Source: Pedobacter steynii | Lineage (GTDB): Bacteria > Bacteroidota > Bacteroidia > Sphingobacteriales > Sphingobacteriaceae | Reading direction: 5' to 3' | Assembly (NCBI RefSeq): GCF_001721645.1 | Contig: NZ_CP017141.1 | Span: 1,798,001 to 1,862,000, forward strand | Length of the DNA: 64,000 nt | Shown: positions 44,378 to 53,682 of the stretch, piece by piece | Numbering within the stretch: position 1 is the stretch's first letter | How the letters are laid out: each line of letters opens with the position of its first letter | The notes under the pieces: generated by a model | What the model was told of the DNA's origin: nothing | Database searches by the model: none | What the model saw: only the letters and a program-made list of their open reading frames with translations | Position numbers and translations under genes: made by a program

Positions 44378-46763
44378 AGTAGCAGTATTGGGCTCAGGTA
44401 TTATGGGTTCACGTATTGCTTGCCACTTTGCGAACATTGGAGTTGAAGTGCTTTTGCTTGATATCGCTCCGAAAGAATTGAGCGAGGAAGAACAAGCAAA
44501 AGGACTGGCACTGGACCATCCGGCAGTTAAAAATAGAATTGTAAATGCCGCTTTACAAAATACAGTAAAGACTAATCCTTCCCCTGTTTATACCAAAACT
44601 GTCCTGAATAAAATTACTACGGGCAATTTTGGCGATGATATGGCTAAGATTGCAAATTACGACTGGATCATTGAGGTTGTGGTAGAAAATCTGGACATCA
44701 AGAAGAAAGTGTTTGACCAGGTGGAGCAATTCCGTAAACCGGGTACATTGGTTACTTCTAATACTTCCGGAATTCCTATCCATATGATGGCAGAAGGAAG
44801 AACCGCGGATTTTAAAGCAAATTTCTGTGGAACACACTTTTTCAATCCCCCACGTTATTTACGCCTGCTGGAAATTATCCCTACCCTGGAGACCGATCCG
44901 AAGCTGGTGGATTTTTTAATGCATTACGGAGATAAATTTTTAGGTAAAACTACGGTGCTTTGCAAGGATACGCCTGCATTTATTGCAAACCGTGTAGGTG
45001 TTTATTCCATCATGTCTTTATTGCACCTGGTGGAAAAAATGGACCTGACGGTGGAAGAAGTAGACAAGTTTACCGGACCTGCTCTGGGGAGACCTAAATC
45101 TGCTACTTTCCGTACCACAGACGTGGTTGGTCTGGATACGATGATTAAAGTTTCCAAGGGCTTATATGATAACTGTCCTCAGGACAAAGCCCATGACCTT
45201 TTCAAGCTTCCGGCTTACGTAGAGAAAATGGAAGCTAACAACTGGCTTGGTGATAAAACTCAACAGGGTTTCTATAAAAAAACAAAAACTGCTGATGGTA
45301 AGACTGAAATCCTGGCATTAGATTTAAAAACACTGGAGTATCGCCCTCAGCAAAAAGTGAAATCGGCAACACTGGATCTCACTAAGCCAATTGAGAATGT
45401 AAAAGACAGAATGAAAGTCTTTGCTTCCGGAAAAGATAAGGCTGCGGAATTGTTCCGGGCTTCTTTTTTCGGATTGTTTGAATATGTATCTGACCGCATT
45501 CCTGAAATCTCTGATGAACTTTACCGAATCGACGATGCGATGAGGGCAGGCTTCGCCTGGGATTTAGGCCCCTTCGAAGTTTGGGACGCTGTTGGAATCG
45601 CAGATGCAGTAGAGGGAATGAAAAAATATGGCCACGAGGCTGCTGCATGGGTGCATGAATTCCTTGGAGCCGGGCATACTACTTTTTATAAGGTAGAAGA
45701 GGGTATAAAAAAATACTACGATATCCCTTCTAAAAGCTATAAGGCTGTTCCTGGTACGGAGGCTTTTGTTGTACTGGATAACTTAAGAGGAAATAGAACG
45801 ATCTGGAAGAATTCAGGCGCCTCTATTATAGATCTGGGAGATGGAATCCTGAACGTTGAATTCCATTCAAAGATGAATACGATCGGAGGAGATACCTTAC
45901 AGGCAATTAATAAGGCCATTGACCTGGCAGAAAAAGAATACAGAGGGGTAGTTATCGGTAACGACGGTGCCAATTTTTCTGCAGGGGCTAATGTAGGAAT
46001 GATCTTCATGATGGCTGTAGAACAGGAATGGGATGAGTTGAATCTGGCTATAAGAATGTTCCAGAATACCTCTATGCGTATCCGGTATTCTTCTATTCCG
46101 GTGGTGGTCGCTCCTCATAATCTGACTCTGGGCGGAGGTTGTGAATTTAGTTTACATGCTGATCATGTTCAGTTGAATGCAGAGACGTATATGGGATTGG
46201 TTGAGTTTGGTGTAGGTGTGATTCCTGGTGGTGGTGGTACAAAAGAATTCGCCCTGCGTGCTTCTGATGAGTATAAGGACGATCAGATTGTTCAGAATGC
46301 CTTGAAAGACCGGTTCCTGACCATAGGTATGGCGAAGGTTTCAACTTCAGCAGTAGAAGCATTTGAACTGGGCTATCTGCAAAAAGATAAGTATTCGATT
46401 TCTATGAACAGGAGCAGGTTAATTGCAGATGCTAAAGCTAAAGCAATAGAACTGGCTGATGCGGGATATACCAAACCGGTTCAGCGTAAGGATATTAAAG
46501 TATTGGGTAAACAAGGTTTAGGAATTGTGTATGCCGGTGCCAATACGATGTATTCCGGTCATTATATCTCTGAACATGATAAGAAGATTTCAGAAAAACT
46601 GGGTTGGGTAATGTGTGGTGGAGATTTATCCTCGCCAACGGAAGTGACCGAACAATACCTGCTTGACCTGGAAAGAGAAGCGTTTTTGTCACTTTGCGGT
46701 GAGCGTAAAACGCTGGAGCGGATTCAAAGTATTGTAACCAAAGGAAAACCTTTAAGAAACTAA
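44358..46763 (+). CDS. fadN: 3-hydroxyacyl-CoA dehydrogenase / enoyl-CoA hydratase (FadN type)
   Basis: An 801-residue bifunctional beta-oxidation enzyme. The dehydrogenase is N-terminal (NAD-binding VAVLGSGIMGSRIACHFANIG at about 8-28, then GTHFFNPPRYL with the catalytic histidine, and KDTPAFIANRVG). The crotonase domain is C-terminal (about 490-700; FSAGANVGMIF and LGGGCEFSLHADHVQ). This order is opposite to E. coli FadB and equals Bacillus FadN. It is followed by the thiolase and acyl-CoA dehydrogenase in the order fadN-fadA-fadE known from Bacillus subtilis. Confidence 0.95.
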   Translation: MNKKINRVAVLGSGIMGSRIACHFANIGVEVLLLDIAPKELSEEEQAKGLALDHPAVKNRIVNAALQNTVKTNPSPVYTKTVLNKITTGNFGDDMAKIANYDWIIEVVVENLDIKKKVFDQVEQFRKPGTLVTSNTSGIPIHMMAEGRTADFKANFCGTHFFNPPRYLRLLEIIPTLETDPKLVDFLMHYGDKFLGKTTVLCKDTPAFIANRVGVYSIMSLLHLVEKMDLTVEEVDKFTGPALGRPKSATFRTTDVVGLDTMIKVSKGLYDNCPQDKAHDLFKLPAYVEKMEANNWLGDKTQQGFYKKTKTADGKTEILALDLKTLEYRPQQKVKSATLDLTKPIENVKDRMKVFASGKDKAAELFRASFFGLFEYVSDRIPEISDELYRIDDAMRAGFAWDLGPFEVWDAVGIADAVEGMKKYGHEAAAWVHEFLGAGHTTFYKVEEGIKKYYDIPSKSYKAVPGTEAFVVLDNLRGNRTIWKNSGASIIDLGDGILNVEFHSKMNTIGGDTLQAINKAIDLAEKEYRGVVIGNDGANFSAGANVGMIFMMAVEQEWDELNLAIRMFQNTSMRIRYSSIPVVVAPHNLTLGGGCEFSLHADHVQLNAETYMGLVEFGVGVIPGGGGTKEFALRASDEYKDDQIVQNALKDRFLTIGMAKVSTSAVEAFELGYLQKDKYSISMNRSRLIADAKAKAIELADAGYTKPVQRKDIKVLGKQGLGIVYAGANTMYSGHYISEHDKKISEKLGWVMCGGDLSSPTEVTEQYLLDLEREAFLSLCGERKTLERIQSIVTKGKPLRN

Positions 46764-46787
46764 TTTAGGCTAATAAAAGATACTGAC

Positions 46788-47966
46788 ATGCAAGAAGCAT
46801 ATATTATAGCAGGATATCGTACAGCAGTGGGCAAGGCCCCTCGTGGTGTATTTCGTTTTACAAGAGCCGATGATCTGGCTGCAGAAGTCATCAAACAGTT
46901 GGTGGCCTCGGTGCCAAATCTGGATAAAACACAGATTGATGATGTGATCGTAGGAAATGCAACTCCGGAAGCGGAACAAGGTCTGAATATAGGGCGTATG
47001 GTTTCATTGATGGGATTGGATACGGATAAAGTTCCGGGCGTAACAATCAACAGATATTGTGCTTCCGGATTGGAAACCATTGCTACAGCGGTGGCGAAGA
47101 TCAGAAGTGGAATGGCAGATTGCATTATTGCCGGTGGAGTGGAAGTGATGTCTGGAATGCCTTTTGGCGGATGGAAAGTTGTTCCGAACGCAGATGTGGC
47201 AATGAAAAACCCAGATTGGTATTGGGGAATGGGCCTGACTGCTGAAGCAGTAGCGAATGAGTATAAAGTAAGTAGGGAGGATCAGGATGCTTTCGCTTAC
47301 CAGTCGAACATGAAGGCCGTGGAGGCGATTAAGAACGGACACCTGAACGATGGCATTGCACCTATCACGGTAGTGGAAAACTATCTGGATGGCAATATGA
47401 AAAAGAAAACGCGGAGTTATGTAGTGGATACGGATGAAGGTCCGAGAGCGGATACTTCATTAGATAAATTAGCCAAACTAAAACCTGTTTTCGCTGCCGA
47501 TGGGAGTGTAACAGCTGGTAACTCCTCACAGACTTCTGATGGTGCTGCATTTGTATTGGTGGTGTCTGAAACTAAAATGAAAGAACTGGGGGTAGATCCG
47601 ATTGCTCGCCTAGTGAGTTATGGTATAGCGGGAGTTCCACCAAGAATTATGGGGATAGGCCCGATTGAGGCTATTCCTAAAGCATTGAAAATGGCAGGAA
47701 TGAAATTGGAAGAACTGGATCTTATCGAACTGAATGAGGCCTTCGCTTCCCAATCGCTTGCCGTAATCAAAACTTTGGGAATCGATGCTGCAAAAGTGAA
47801 TGTTAATGGTGGTGCGATTGCACTTGGACATCCACTGGGTTGTACCGGAGCTAAGCTTTCCGTACAACTATTTAATGAATTGAAACGAAGAGATCAGAAA
47901 TATGGTATGGTGACCATGTGCGTAGGTAGCGGGCAGGGTGCAGCCGGAATTTTTGAAATGCTTTAA
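46788..47966 (+). CDS. fadA: Acetyl-CoA acyltransferase (thiolase)
   Basis: A 392-residue thiolase that splits 3-ketoacyl-CoA with CoA. The active residues are the nucleophilic cysteine in NRYCASGLETIA (about residue 90), the histidine in ALGHPLGCTGA and the second cysteine in TMCVGSGQGAAGIFE. It lies 24 bp after the FadN-type gene and 9 bp before the acyl-CoA dehydrogenase. Operon context points to a degradative thiolase. Confidence 0.95.
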   Translation: MQEAYIIAGYRTAVGKAPRGVFRFTRADDLAAEVIKQLVASVPNLDKTQIDDVIVGNATPEAEQGLNIGRMVSLMGLDTDKVPGVTINRYCASGLETIATAVAKIRSGMADCIIAGGVEVMSGMPFGGWKVVPNADVAMKNPDWYWGMGLTAEAVANEYKVSREDQDAFAYQSNMKAVEAIKNGHLNDGIAPITVVENYLDGNMKKKTRSYVVDTDEGPRADTSLDKLAKLKPVFAADGSVTAGNSSQTSDGAAFVLVVSETKMKELGVDPIARLVSYGIAGVPPRIMGIGPIEAIPKALKMAGMKLEELDLIELNEAFASQSLAVIKTLGIDAAKVNVNGGAIALGHPLGCTGAKLSVQLFNELKRRDQKYGMVTMCVGSGQGAAGIFEML

Positions 47967-47975
47967 TAAGATATT

Positions 47976-49766
47976 ATGGAAACTACAGACAAAAAAACAA
48001 TTAAAGGTGGAGAGTTTTTGATAACAGAAACCAATTACCAGGATGTATTTATTCCTGAAGAATTTGATGAAGAGCAACAAATGATTGCGCAGACCTGCCG
48101 TGATTTTCTAGTGGCAGAGGTTTATCCTAACCTGGATCGCATTGATACACAGGAAGAAGGTTTAATGCCGTCATTGATGGATAAAGCTGGGGCACTGGGA
48201 ATTCTGGGGGTATCTATCCCTGAAGAATTTGGAGGATTTGGTAAGAATTTCAATACTTCAATGCTGGTAGCGGATGTAGTTGGTGCCGGACATTCTTTTG
48301 CCGTGGCACTTTCTGCACATACCGGAATAGGAACATTACCGATCTTATACTATGGTAATGATGCACAAAAAGCGAAATACATTCCTAAACTGGGGACTGG
48401 TGAATGGAAAGCTGCCTATTGTTTGACAGAACCAAACTCAGGTTCTGACGCGAACTCGGGAAAAACAAAAGCGAAATTATCAGAAGATGGGAAGCATTAT
48501 GTGATTAATGGTCAGAAGATGTGGATCACGAACGGTGGATTTGCAGATATCTTTATTGTATTTGCTAAAATTGATGATGATGCCAACTTGACCGCTTTCA
48601 TCGTAGAGCGTGAGTTTGGAGGAATCACAATGAATCCTGAAGAACATAAAATGGGAATCAAAGGGTCTTCAACCAGGCAGGTGTTTTTTAACGATTGTAA
48701 GGTGCCGGTAGAGAATATGCTTTCTGATCGTCAGAACGGATTTAAAATAGCAGTTAACATCCTGAATATTGGTCGGATCAAACTGGCTGCTGCGGCAATA
48801 GGTGCATCTAAAGCAGTGATTGATACGGCAGTGAATTATTCTAACGAAAGGATTCAGTTTGATCGTCCAATCTCAAAATATGGGGCAATCAGGTTTAAGC
48901 TGGCAGAAATGGCTGCTAAAGTTTATGCTGTAGAATCGGCGAATTATCGTGCAGGTCAGAATATTGATGATGCATACGACACCTTGGTTGCTGGTGGAAT
49001 GGATGCAAGTAAGGCAAAGCTAAAGTCTACAGAACAATTTGCCGTAGAGTGTGCAATACTGAAAGTCTGGGGTTCCGAAGTACTGGATTATGTGGTGGAT
49101 GAAGGCGTACAGATTTATGGCGGAATGGGCTTCTCTGCGGAGGCACCTATGGACAGAGCTTATCGTGATGCAAGGATTAACCGGATTTTTGAAGGGACGA
49201 ATGAGATCAACAGATTGCTGACTGTGGATATGATGTTGAAACGTGCGATGAAGGGAGAACTTGACCTGATGACTCCGGCTACTGCGGTAGCTGCGGAACT
49301 GATGTCTATCCCTGAATTCGGAGACGAAGATGATACCCTATTTGCTGCAGAAAAGAAAATCATTAAAAACCTTAAGAAGGCAACATTAATGGTGGCGGGT
49401 GCGGCAGTACAAAAGCTGATGATGAGTTTGTCTAAAGAACAGGAGATTTTAATGAACATCGCAGATATGGCGAGCTACGTATATGTGGCAGAGTCAACAT
49501 TGCTGAGAACAGAGAAGTTAGTGAACCTTCGTGGGGAAGAGGCTTGTGCTGGTCAGCTGGATATGATGCGCATTTATTTTGTAGAGGCTGTTGATGGACT
49601 TCAGAAAGCAGGTAAAGAAGCATTATGGGCTTTCGCAGAAGGTGACGAACAAAGAATGATGATGGTTGGTTTACGCCGGTTTACCAAAATGGAGGCTTTT
49701 AATGTAAAAGAGACCCGTCAGAAAGTAGCACAACAACTGATCGCTGCTAATAAATATTGTTATTAA
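47976..49766 (+). CDS. fadE: Acyl-CoA dehydrogenase, FadE-type with C-terminal extension
   Basis: A 596-residue FAD-dependent dehydrogenase for the first step of beta-oxidation. The acyl-CoA dehydrogenase signatures are CLTEPNSGSDANS (about 145-157), KMWITNGGFADIFIVFAK and QIYGGMGFSAEAPMDRAYRDARINRIFEGTNEI (in part). It is about 200 residues longer than short- and medium-chain enzymes; the extra helical domain matches the very-long-chain/Bacillus FadE group. It is the last gene of the operon and has a terminator. Confidence 0.95.
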   Translation: METTDKKTIKGGEFLITETNYQDVFIPEEFDEEQQMIAQTCRDFLVAEVYPNLDRIDTQEEGLMPSLMDKAGALGILGVSIPEEFGGFGKNFNTSMLVADVVGAGHSFAVALSAHTGIGTLPILYYGNDAQKAKYIPKLGTGEWKAAYCLTEPNSGSDANSGKTKAKLSEDGKHYVINGQKMWITNGGFADIFIVFAKIDDDANLTAFIVEREFGGITMNPEEHKMGIKGSSTRQVFFNDCKVPVENMLSDRQNGFKIAVNILNIGRIKLAAAAIGASKAVIDTAVNYSNERIQFDRPISKYGAIRFKLAEMAAKVYAVESANYRAGQNIDDAYDTLVAGGMDASKAKLKSTEQFAVECAILKVWGSEVLDYVVDEGVQIYGGMGFSAEAPMDRAYRDARINRIFEGTNEINRLLTVDMMLKRAMKGELDLMTPATAVAAELMSIPEFGDEDDTLFAAEKKIIKNLKKATLMVAGAAVQKLMMSLSKEQEILMNIADMASYVYVAESTLLRTEKLVNLRGEEACAGQLDMMRIYFVEAVDGLQKAGKEALWAFAEGDEQRMMMVGLRRFTKMEAFNVKETRQKVAQQLIAANKYCY

Positions 49767-49790
49767 GATAACGATTCATAATTAAACTGG

Positions 49791-49819
49791 ACGCCCTTAA
49801 TTTATTAAGGGCGTTTTTT
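49791..49819 (+). terminator. Rho-independent terminator of the fad operon
   Basis: A 10-bp perfect stem ACGCCCTTAA/TTAAGGGCGT with loop TTTA is followed by TTTTT. Confidence 0.92.
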
Positions 49820-49856
49820 ATGCAGCCTCTTTGTAATTGTTAAAATTGGTTAAAAA

Positions 49857-49887
49857 TTGTTCCATCAGTTAGAAAAGACTATTTTTG
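49857..49887 (+). promoter_or_regulatory. Promoter of the FKBP lipoprotein pair (TTG-N20-TATTTTTG)
   Basis: The -33 TTG is at 49857-49859 and the -7 TATTTTTG at 49880-49887. Only 6 bp separate it from the ATG at 49894, so the mRNA may be leaderless. Confidence 0.6.
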
Positions 49888-49893
49888 TCTATT

Positions 49894-50394
49894 ATGTTAA
49901 AAAACAAGATTTTCCTGGGTTTTCTTCTCTTATGCGGGCTGTTTGCTGCATGTGAGAAAAAGAAAGATTTCGATCCGGATGCTCAATTGGAAATCGATAA
50001 AGCAGTTATTAAAAAATATCTGGATGCTTTACCTGCTGGTACAGTTGACATGACAGCCGATCCTTCAGGCCTGAGTTATCAGATTCTATCTTCTGGTACA
50101 ACGCCATTTCCTAAGCTAACAGATAGTATTCAGGTCTCTTATAAAGGAAGAGTTTTAGGTGCTAATAATACATTTGAAGACATTCCTTTAGATAAACCGA
50201 TTTCTTTAAAGCTGGATGCATTAATGCCGGGTTGGCAGATTGCACTTCCGAAAATTGCCAAAGGAGGGCAGATCAGGATGATTATTCCCTCAACTTTAGC
50301 TTATAAAAATTTTAGCCAGGGGACCTCAATTCCTCCTTATTCAATATTAGACTACACCGTTACCCTAGTAGATATAAATAAAAAAACCAAATGA
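49894..50394 (+). CDS. FKBP-type peptidyl-prolyl isomerase lipoprotein
   Basis: A 166-residue lipoprotein. The lipobox is LFAAC with the acylated cysteine near residue 19. The C-terminal FKBP domain (about 55-165) shows LSYQILSSGT, DSIQVSYKGRVL, LMPGWQIALPKIAKGGQIRM and IPPYSILDYTVTLVDI. It speeds proline isomerisation in envelope proteins. I start at the ATG 49894, since a TTG at 49885 lies inside the promoter. The stop overlaps the next ATG by 4 bp (ATGA). Confidence 0.92.
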   Translation: MLKNKIFLGFLLLCGLFAACEKKKDFDPDAQLEIDKAVIKKYLDALPAGTVDMTADPSGLSYQILSSGTTPFPKLTDSIQVSYKGRVLGANNTFEDIPLDKPISLKLDALMPGWQIALPKIAKGGQIRMIIPSTLAYKNFSQGTSIPPYSILDYTVTLVDINKKTK

Positions 50395-51287
50395 TTAAAA
50401 AGTTATCACTTTATACCTTTGCCTTATTAGGGGCAGTCGTTCTTTTTAGTTCCTGCAAAAAGGAATATGAATCCATTCAGACCCTGGATGATACTAAAAT
50501 AGCCGATTACCTGGCTGCAAATAATATTAATGCTATTGCGGATCCTGGGAAAACAGGATATTTTTATGTACTTACTCAGCCGGCGGATAATGGAACACCC
50601 GTGGCAGAGTATAAGGATCCGGATTCTGTACGCTTTAATCTTGAGGGAAAATCAATGCTGAACGGAACTGTATATGGAAGTTCTCCGTTAATACGGAATC
50701 TAGGTATGCCGGTAGGTTATACAGGGGGCTTCATTAACATATTTATTCCCGCTGTTTCTGAGGTGATCAAGAAGTTGAAGCCGGGAGGTAGTGCGAGGAT
50801 TTTCCTGCCTTCTTATCTTGCTTTTGGAAAAAATGGAAATCCTTCTGCAAAGATTCCTTCAAATGAAATTATTGAGCTGAATATCAGTACCTATGCGGAA
50901 AGTCAGACCGTATTGGATCAACAACATATTCAGTCATTTTTAACTGCTAATTCTTTAACACCGATAAAAGATGTTTCTGGTGTTCATTATATTGTGACAG
51001 ACCAGGGAACAGGAACAGATGTCATTAATTACAACACCAATGTGGAGATGAAATACACGCTGAGAATGTTGGACGGAACAGTGGCAGATTCTGGTCAGAG
51101 CACCTTTGTGCCGAAAAGCGTAGTGCAGGGGATGGGCAAGATGTTGGTTAAATTTAAGAAAGGAGCAAAATTCAGAGCATTTATTCCTTCGGTACTGGGT
51201 TATGGAAGTGTATCCAGCTCCACAGGATCAATACCTGCGAATTCCTGTTTAGATTTTGATGTCGAAATCGTTAATGTAACCAATTAA
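50391..51287 (+). CDS. FKBP-like lipoprotein with two domains
   Basis: A 298-residue lipoprotein (lipobox LFSSC, cysteine near residue 22). Two FKBP-like parts are seen: a degenerate one at about 45-155 (VIKKLKPGGSARIFLPSYLAFG, IPSNEIIELNI) and a second at about 160-298 (VHYIVTDQGTG, VEMKYTLRMLDGTV, KFKKGAKFRAFIPSVLGYGS, IPANSCLDFDVEIV). It is translationally coupled to the preceding FKBP gene and ends the two-gene operon. The first domain lacks several aromatic pocket residues, so it may not be catalytic. Confidence 0.88.
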   Translation: MIKKLSLYTFALLGAVVLFSSCKKEYESIQTLDDTKIADYLAANNINAIADPGKTGYFYVLTQPADNGTPVAEYKDPDSVRFNLEGKSMLNGTVYGSSPLIRNLGMPVGYTGGFINIFIPAVSEVIKKLKPGGSARIFLPSYLAFGKNGNPSAKIPSNEIIELNISTYAESQTVLDQQHIQSFLTANSLTPIKDVSGVHYIVTDQGTGTDVINYNTNVEMKYTLRMLDGTVADSGQSTFVPKSVVQGMGKMLVKFKKGAKFRAFIPSVLGYGSVSSSTGSIPANSCLDFDVEIVNVTN

Positions 51288-51304
51288 ATCATTGCCATTA
51301 AGCA

Positions 51305-52609
51305 TTATTCATTTAATGCCTCTTTAAATACTTTTAAGACTCTATCTCTGGCGAAAGCATGTTCAACTATAGGCTGAACATGCTTTCCTTGTTTATAAGC
51401 AGGAAGCCAGCGATCTATATATTTGAGTTCCGGATCAAATTTTTTGGTTTGAAGTTCCGGGTTAAAAATTCTGAAGTAAGGGGCTGCATCGTTACCCGAA
51501 CCACATGCCCATTGCCACCCACCCACATTACTGGCCATTTCATAATCTAATAATTTTTCAGCAAAATAGGCTTCACCCCATTTCCAGTCTATTAAAAGGT
51601 GCTTGGTCAAAAAACTGGCCACGATCATCCTGACGCGGTTGTGCAGGTATCCTGTCTGATTAAGTTGCCTCATTCCGGCATCTACTATCGGATAGCCTGT
51701 TCTTCCCTGACACCAGGCTTCAAATTCGGATTCTTCATTTCTCCATTTTATGAGGTCATAAGCTGGCTTGAATGATTTATTGACTGTGTGTGGAAAATGC
51801 CATAAGATCATCATGTAGAAATCTCTCCAGGCAAGTTCCGAGAGCCACTTTTCTGCCCCTTGAGCAATGGCTTCCCGGGCAGCTGACCTGATGCTCACTG
51901 TACCAAAACGAAGATGAATGCCAAGATGTGAAGTCGCGTCTTCAGCAGGGAAATCTCTTTTTTGCTCATAAGCTTCAAGTTTACTGCTGAAATCCTTTGA
52001 TGGAAAATGTAGGGTGGAGGTTTCAAAGCCCATTGCAGAGAGCGAAGGAAGTTCCTGAGCGGTCAGCGGTAAGAAATTATGACTGTATTTATTTAATGGA
52101 TATGCACGGAGATAGAATTTATTAAGTTTTTGCTGCCACTGACGAAAGTAAGGGGTAAATACAGTGTATGGTTTTCCATCAGCTTTTATGATTTCATTCT
52201 TTTCAAAAACCACCTGATCTTTGAAAGTATGAAAGTCTATTTGTTCAGACCTGAGATATTCAGCAAGAGCATCGTCCCTTTCTCTGCCATAAGGCTCATA
52301 GTCATGGTTGACGTATACTGCTTTAACATCATGCTCATCTAAGATTTCTGACCATATCTCTTCAGGTTTTCCGAAACGGGTTAAAATGGTACTTCCCAGC
52401 ATTTGCAGGTCAATGTTGAGTTTAGTTATCGTCCGATGAATAAAAGTCACTCTCGCATCCTTTTTATCAGCGAGTTTGCTAAGGATATTTTTATCGAATA
52501 TGAAGAGTAATAATACAGGGAAAGGACCTTTTAGGGCTTCGTACAGAGCCGCATTATCTTCCAGTCTCAGGTCTCTTCGTAACCAGCAGATGCTAACTTC
52601 TGATCTCAT
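51305..52609 (-). CDS. phrB: Deoxyribodipyrimidine photolyase (CPD class I type)
   Basis: A 434-residue flavoprotein that repairs cyclobutane pyrimidine dimers with blue light. An N-terminal antenna domain (ICWLRRDLRLEDNAALYEAL) is followed by the FAD-binding domain: LAWRDFYMMILWHFP, GYPIVDAGMRQLNQTGYLHNRVRMIVASFLTK, DWKWGEAYFAEKLLDYEMA and GGWQWACGSGNDAAPYFRIFNP. This last block is typical of class I CPD photolyases. It follows the epimerase gene by 26 bp, so the two form an operon divergent from the Cry-DASH gene. Confidence 0.94.
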   Translation of the reverse strand: MRSEVSICWLRRDLRLEDNAALYEALKGPFPVLLLFIFDKNILSKLADKKDARVTFIHRTITKLNIDLQMLGSTILTRFGKPEEIWSEILDEHDVKAVYVNHDYEPYGRERDDALAEYLRSEQIDFHTFKDQVVFEKNEIIKADGKPYTVFTPYFRQWQQKLNKFYLRAYPLNKYSHNFLPLTAQELPSLSAMGFETSTLHFPSKDFSSKLEAYEQKRDFPAEDATSHLGIHLRFGTVSIRSAAREAIAQGAEKWLSELAWRDFYMMILWHFPHTVNKSFKPAYDLIKWRNEESEFEAWCQGRTGYPIVDAGMRQLNQTGYLHNRVRMIVASFLTKHLLIDWKWGEAYFAEKLLDYEMASNVGGWQWACGSGNDAAPYFRIFNPELQTKKFDPELKYIDRWLPAYKQGKHVQPIVEHAFARDRVLKVFKEALNE

Positions 52610-52635
52610 TTTTCGGGATTGTGGGTTTATGTAAT

Positions 52636-53544
52636 TTAAGGATGGTAAATATCGGTTAAAGCATCTTCAAGTTGGAGATATTTAAATGAAAATCCAGTGT
52701 CCAGAATTTTCTGGGCAGAAGTATTATTACTGATCAGTGCAACGCTGCTCATTTCTCCTAATAGGAGCTTTAAAAAACTTTTTGGTGCATTTATTGGCCA
52801 TACAGGCCTGTTTAGTTGCTTAGCGATGGCTTTTGCGAGGCTAAGATTGCTGACCGGAAAAGGAGCGCAGAGATTATAAGGGCCTTTTAACAAGTCGTTT
52901 TCTACGGCACTGACAAATGCGGCTACAAGGTCATCAATATGTATCCAGGGTACCCATTGTTTCCCGCTTCCCAGCCCTGACCCCGCAAAAAAACGGATCG
53001 GCTTATCAAGTTCTGAAAGCGCACCTTCATTCCTGGCAAGCACAAAGCCTATCCTGCATTTCACAACCCTCAGGTTTAACGTGATTCCTTCATCTACTGC
53101 CTGTTCCCATTTGATACAACATTCGGCAAGAAAACCGGTGCCGCCGGGGCTTTCTTCCGTCAGGATTTCATCTCCTCCATCTCCGTAATAACCCACTGCT
53201 GAAGCTGAGATAAAAGTCTGAACACTTGTAGGTTGCGATTTTATTAACTTATAAAGTAATTGAGTAGATAAAACTCTGCTGTCGATCAACTCTTTCTTCC
53301 GCTCATTTGTCCACTGCTTTCCGGCAACGTTTTCTCCTGCAAGGTGAATAATGGTGTCAATACCCGTAAGGCAATCAACATCTATTTCCTGTTTGTAAAC
53401 GTCCCATAAATAAACCTTAACGTTTTCTATAGCCCTGGCTTTTCTGGAAAGTACAGAAACCCGATGGCCTTTTTCTTGTAAAGAACGGACCAGTCTTTTA
53501 CCTATTACTCCGGTGGCCCCGGTTATCAGAATATGCTTATTCAT
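52636..53544 (-). CDS. TIGR01777 family epimerase (SDR, YfcH-like)
   Basis: A 302-residue short-chain dehydrogenase-like protein. The NADP-binding loop is ITGATGVIGKRLVRSL (5-20), followed by IDTIIHLAGENV, ISASAVGYYGDGG and a C-terminal DUF1731-like end (LLLGEMSSVALISNNTSAQKIL). The substrate of this family is unknown. The same family is often found beside photolyase genes, and here it lies first in an operon with one. Confidence 0.92.
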   Translation of the reverse strand: MNKHILITGATGVIGKRLVRSLQEKGHRVSVLSRKARAIENVKVYLWDVYKQEIDVDCLTGIDTIIHLAGENVAGKQWTNERKKELIDSRVLSTQLLYKLIKSQPTSVQTFISASAVGYYGDGGDEILTEESPGGTGFLAECCIKWEQAVDEGITLNLRVVKCRIGFVLARNEGALSELDKPIRFFAGSGLGSGKQWVPWIHIDDLVAAFVSAVENDLLKGPYNLCAPFPVSNLSLAKAIAKQLNRPVWPINAPKSFLKLLLGEMSSVALISNNTSAQKILDTGFSFKYLQLEDALTDIYHP

Positions 53545-53660
53545 ACTTGGTATAACGACTTAGCAGTGTTTTAGTTTGGATTTAAGTCTTTTTCTTGTAA
53601 ATGTTTGTTGCGCTTATGTAAATATTGCTTTATGCATTCGTACTAACATAAAAATTCGTA

Positions 53661-53668
53661 TATTTTTG
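53661..53668 (+). promoter_or_regulatory. Bacteroidota -7 element of the Cry-DASH gene
   Basis: TATTTTTG fits TAnnTTTG and ends 14 bp before the ATG at 53683. It overlaps an in-frame GTG at 53668, which is therefore unlikely to be the start. Confidence 0.5.
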
Positions 53669-53682
53669 TGAATTATTACTTT

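Noticed and set aside
51288-51304. Possible terminator between the FKBP and photolyase genes
   Set aside because: Only a weak 6-bp CATTAA/TTAATG pairing with a large loop and no T run is present.
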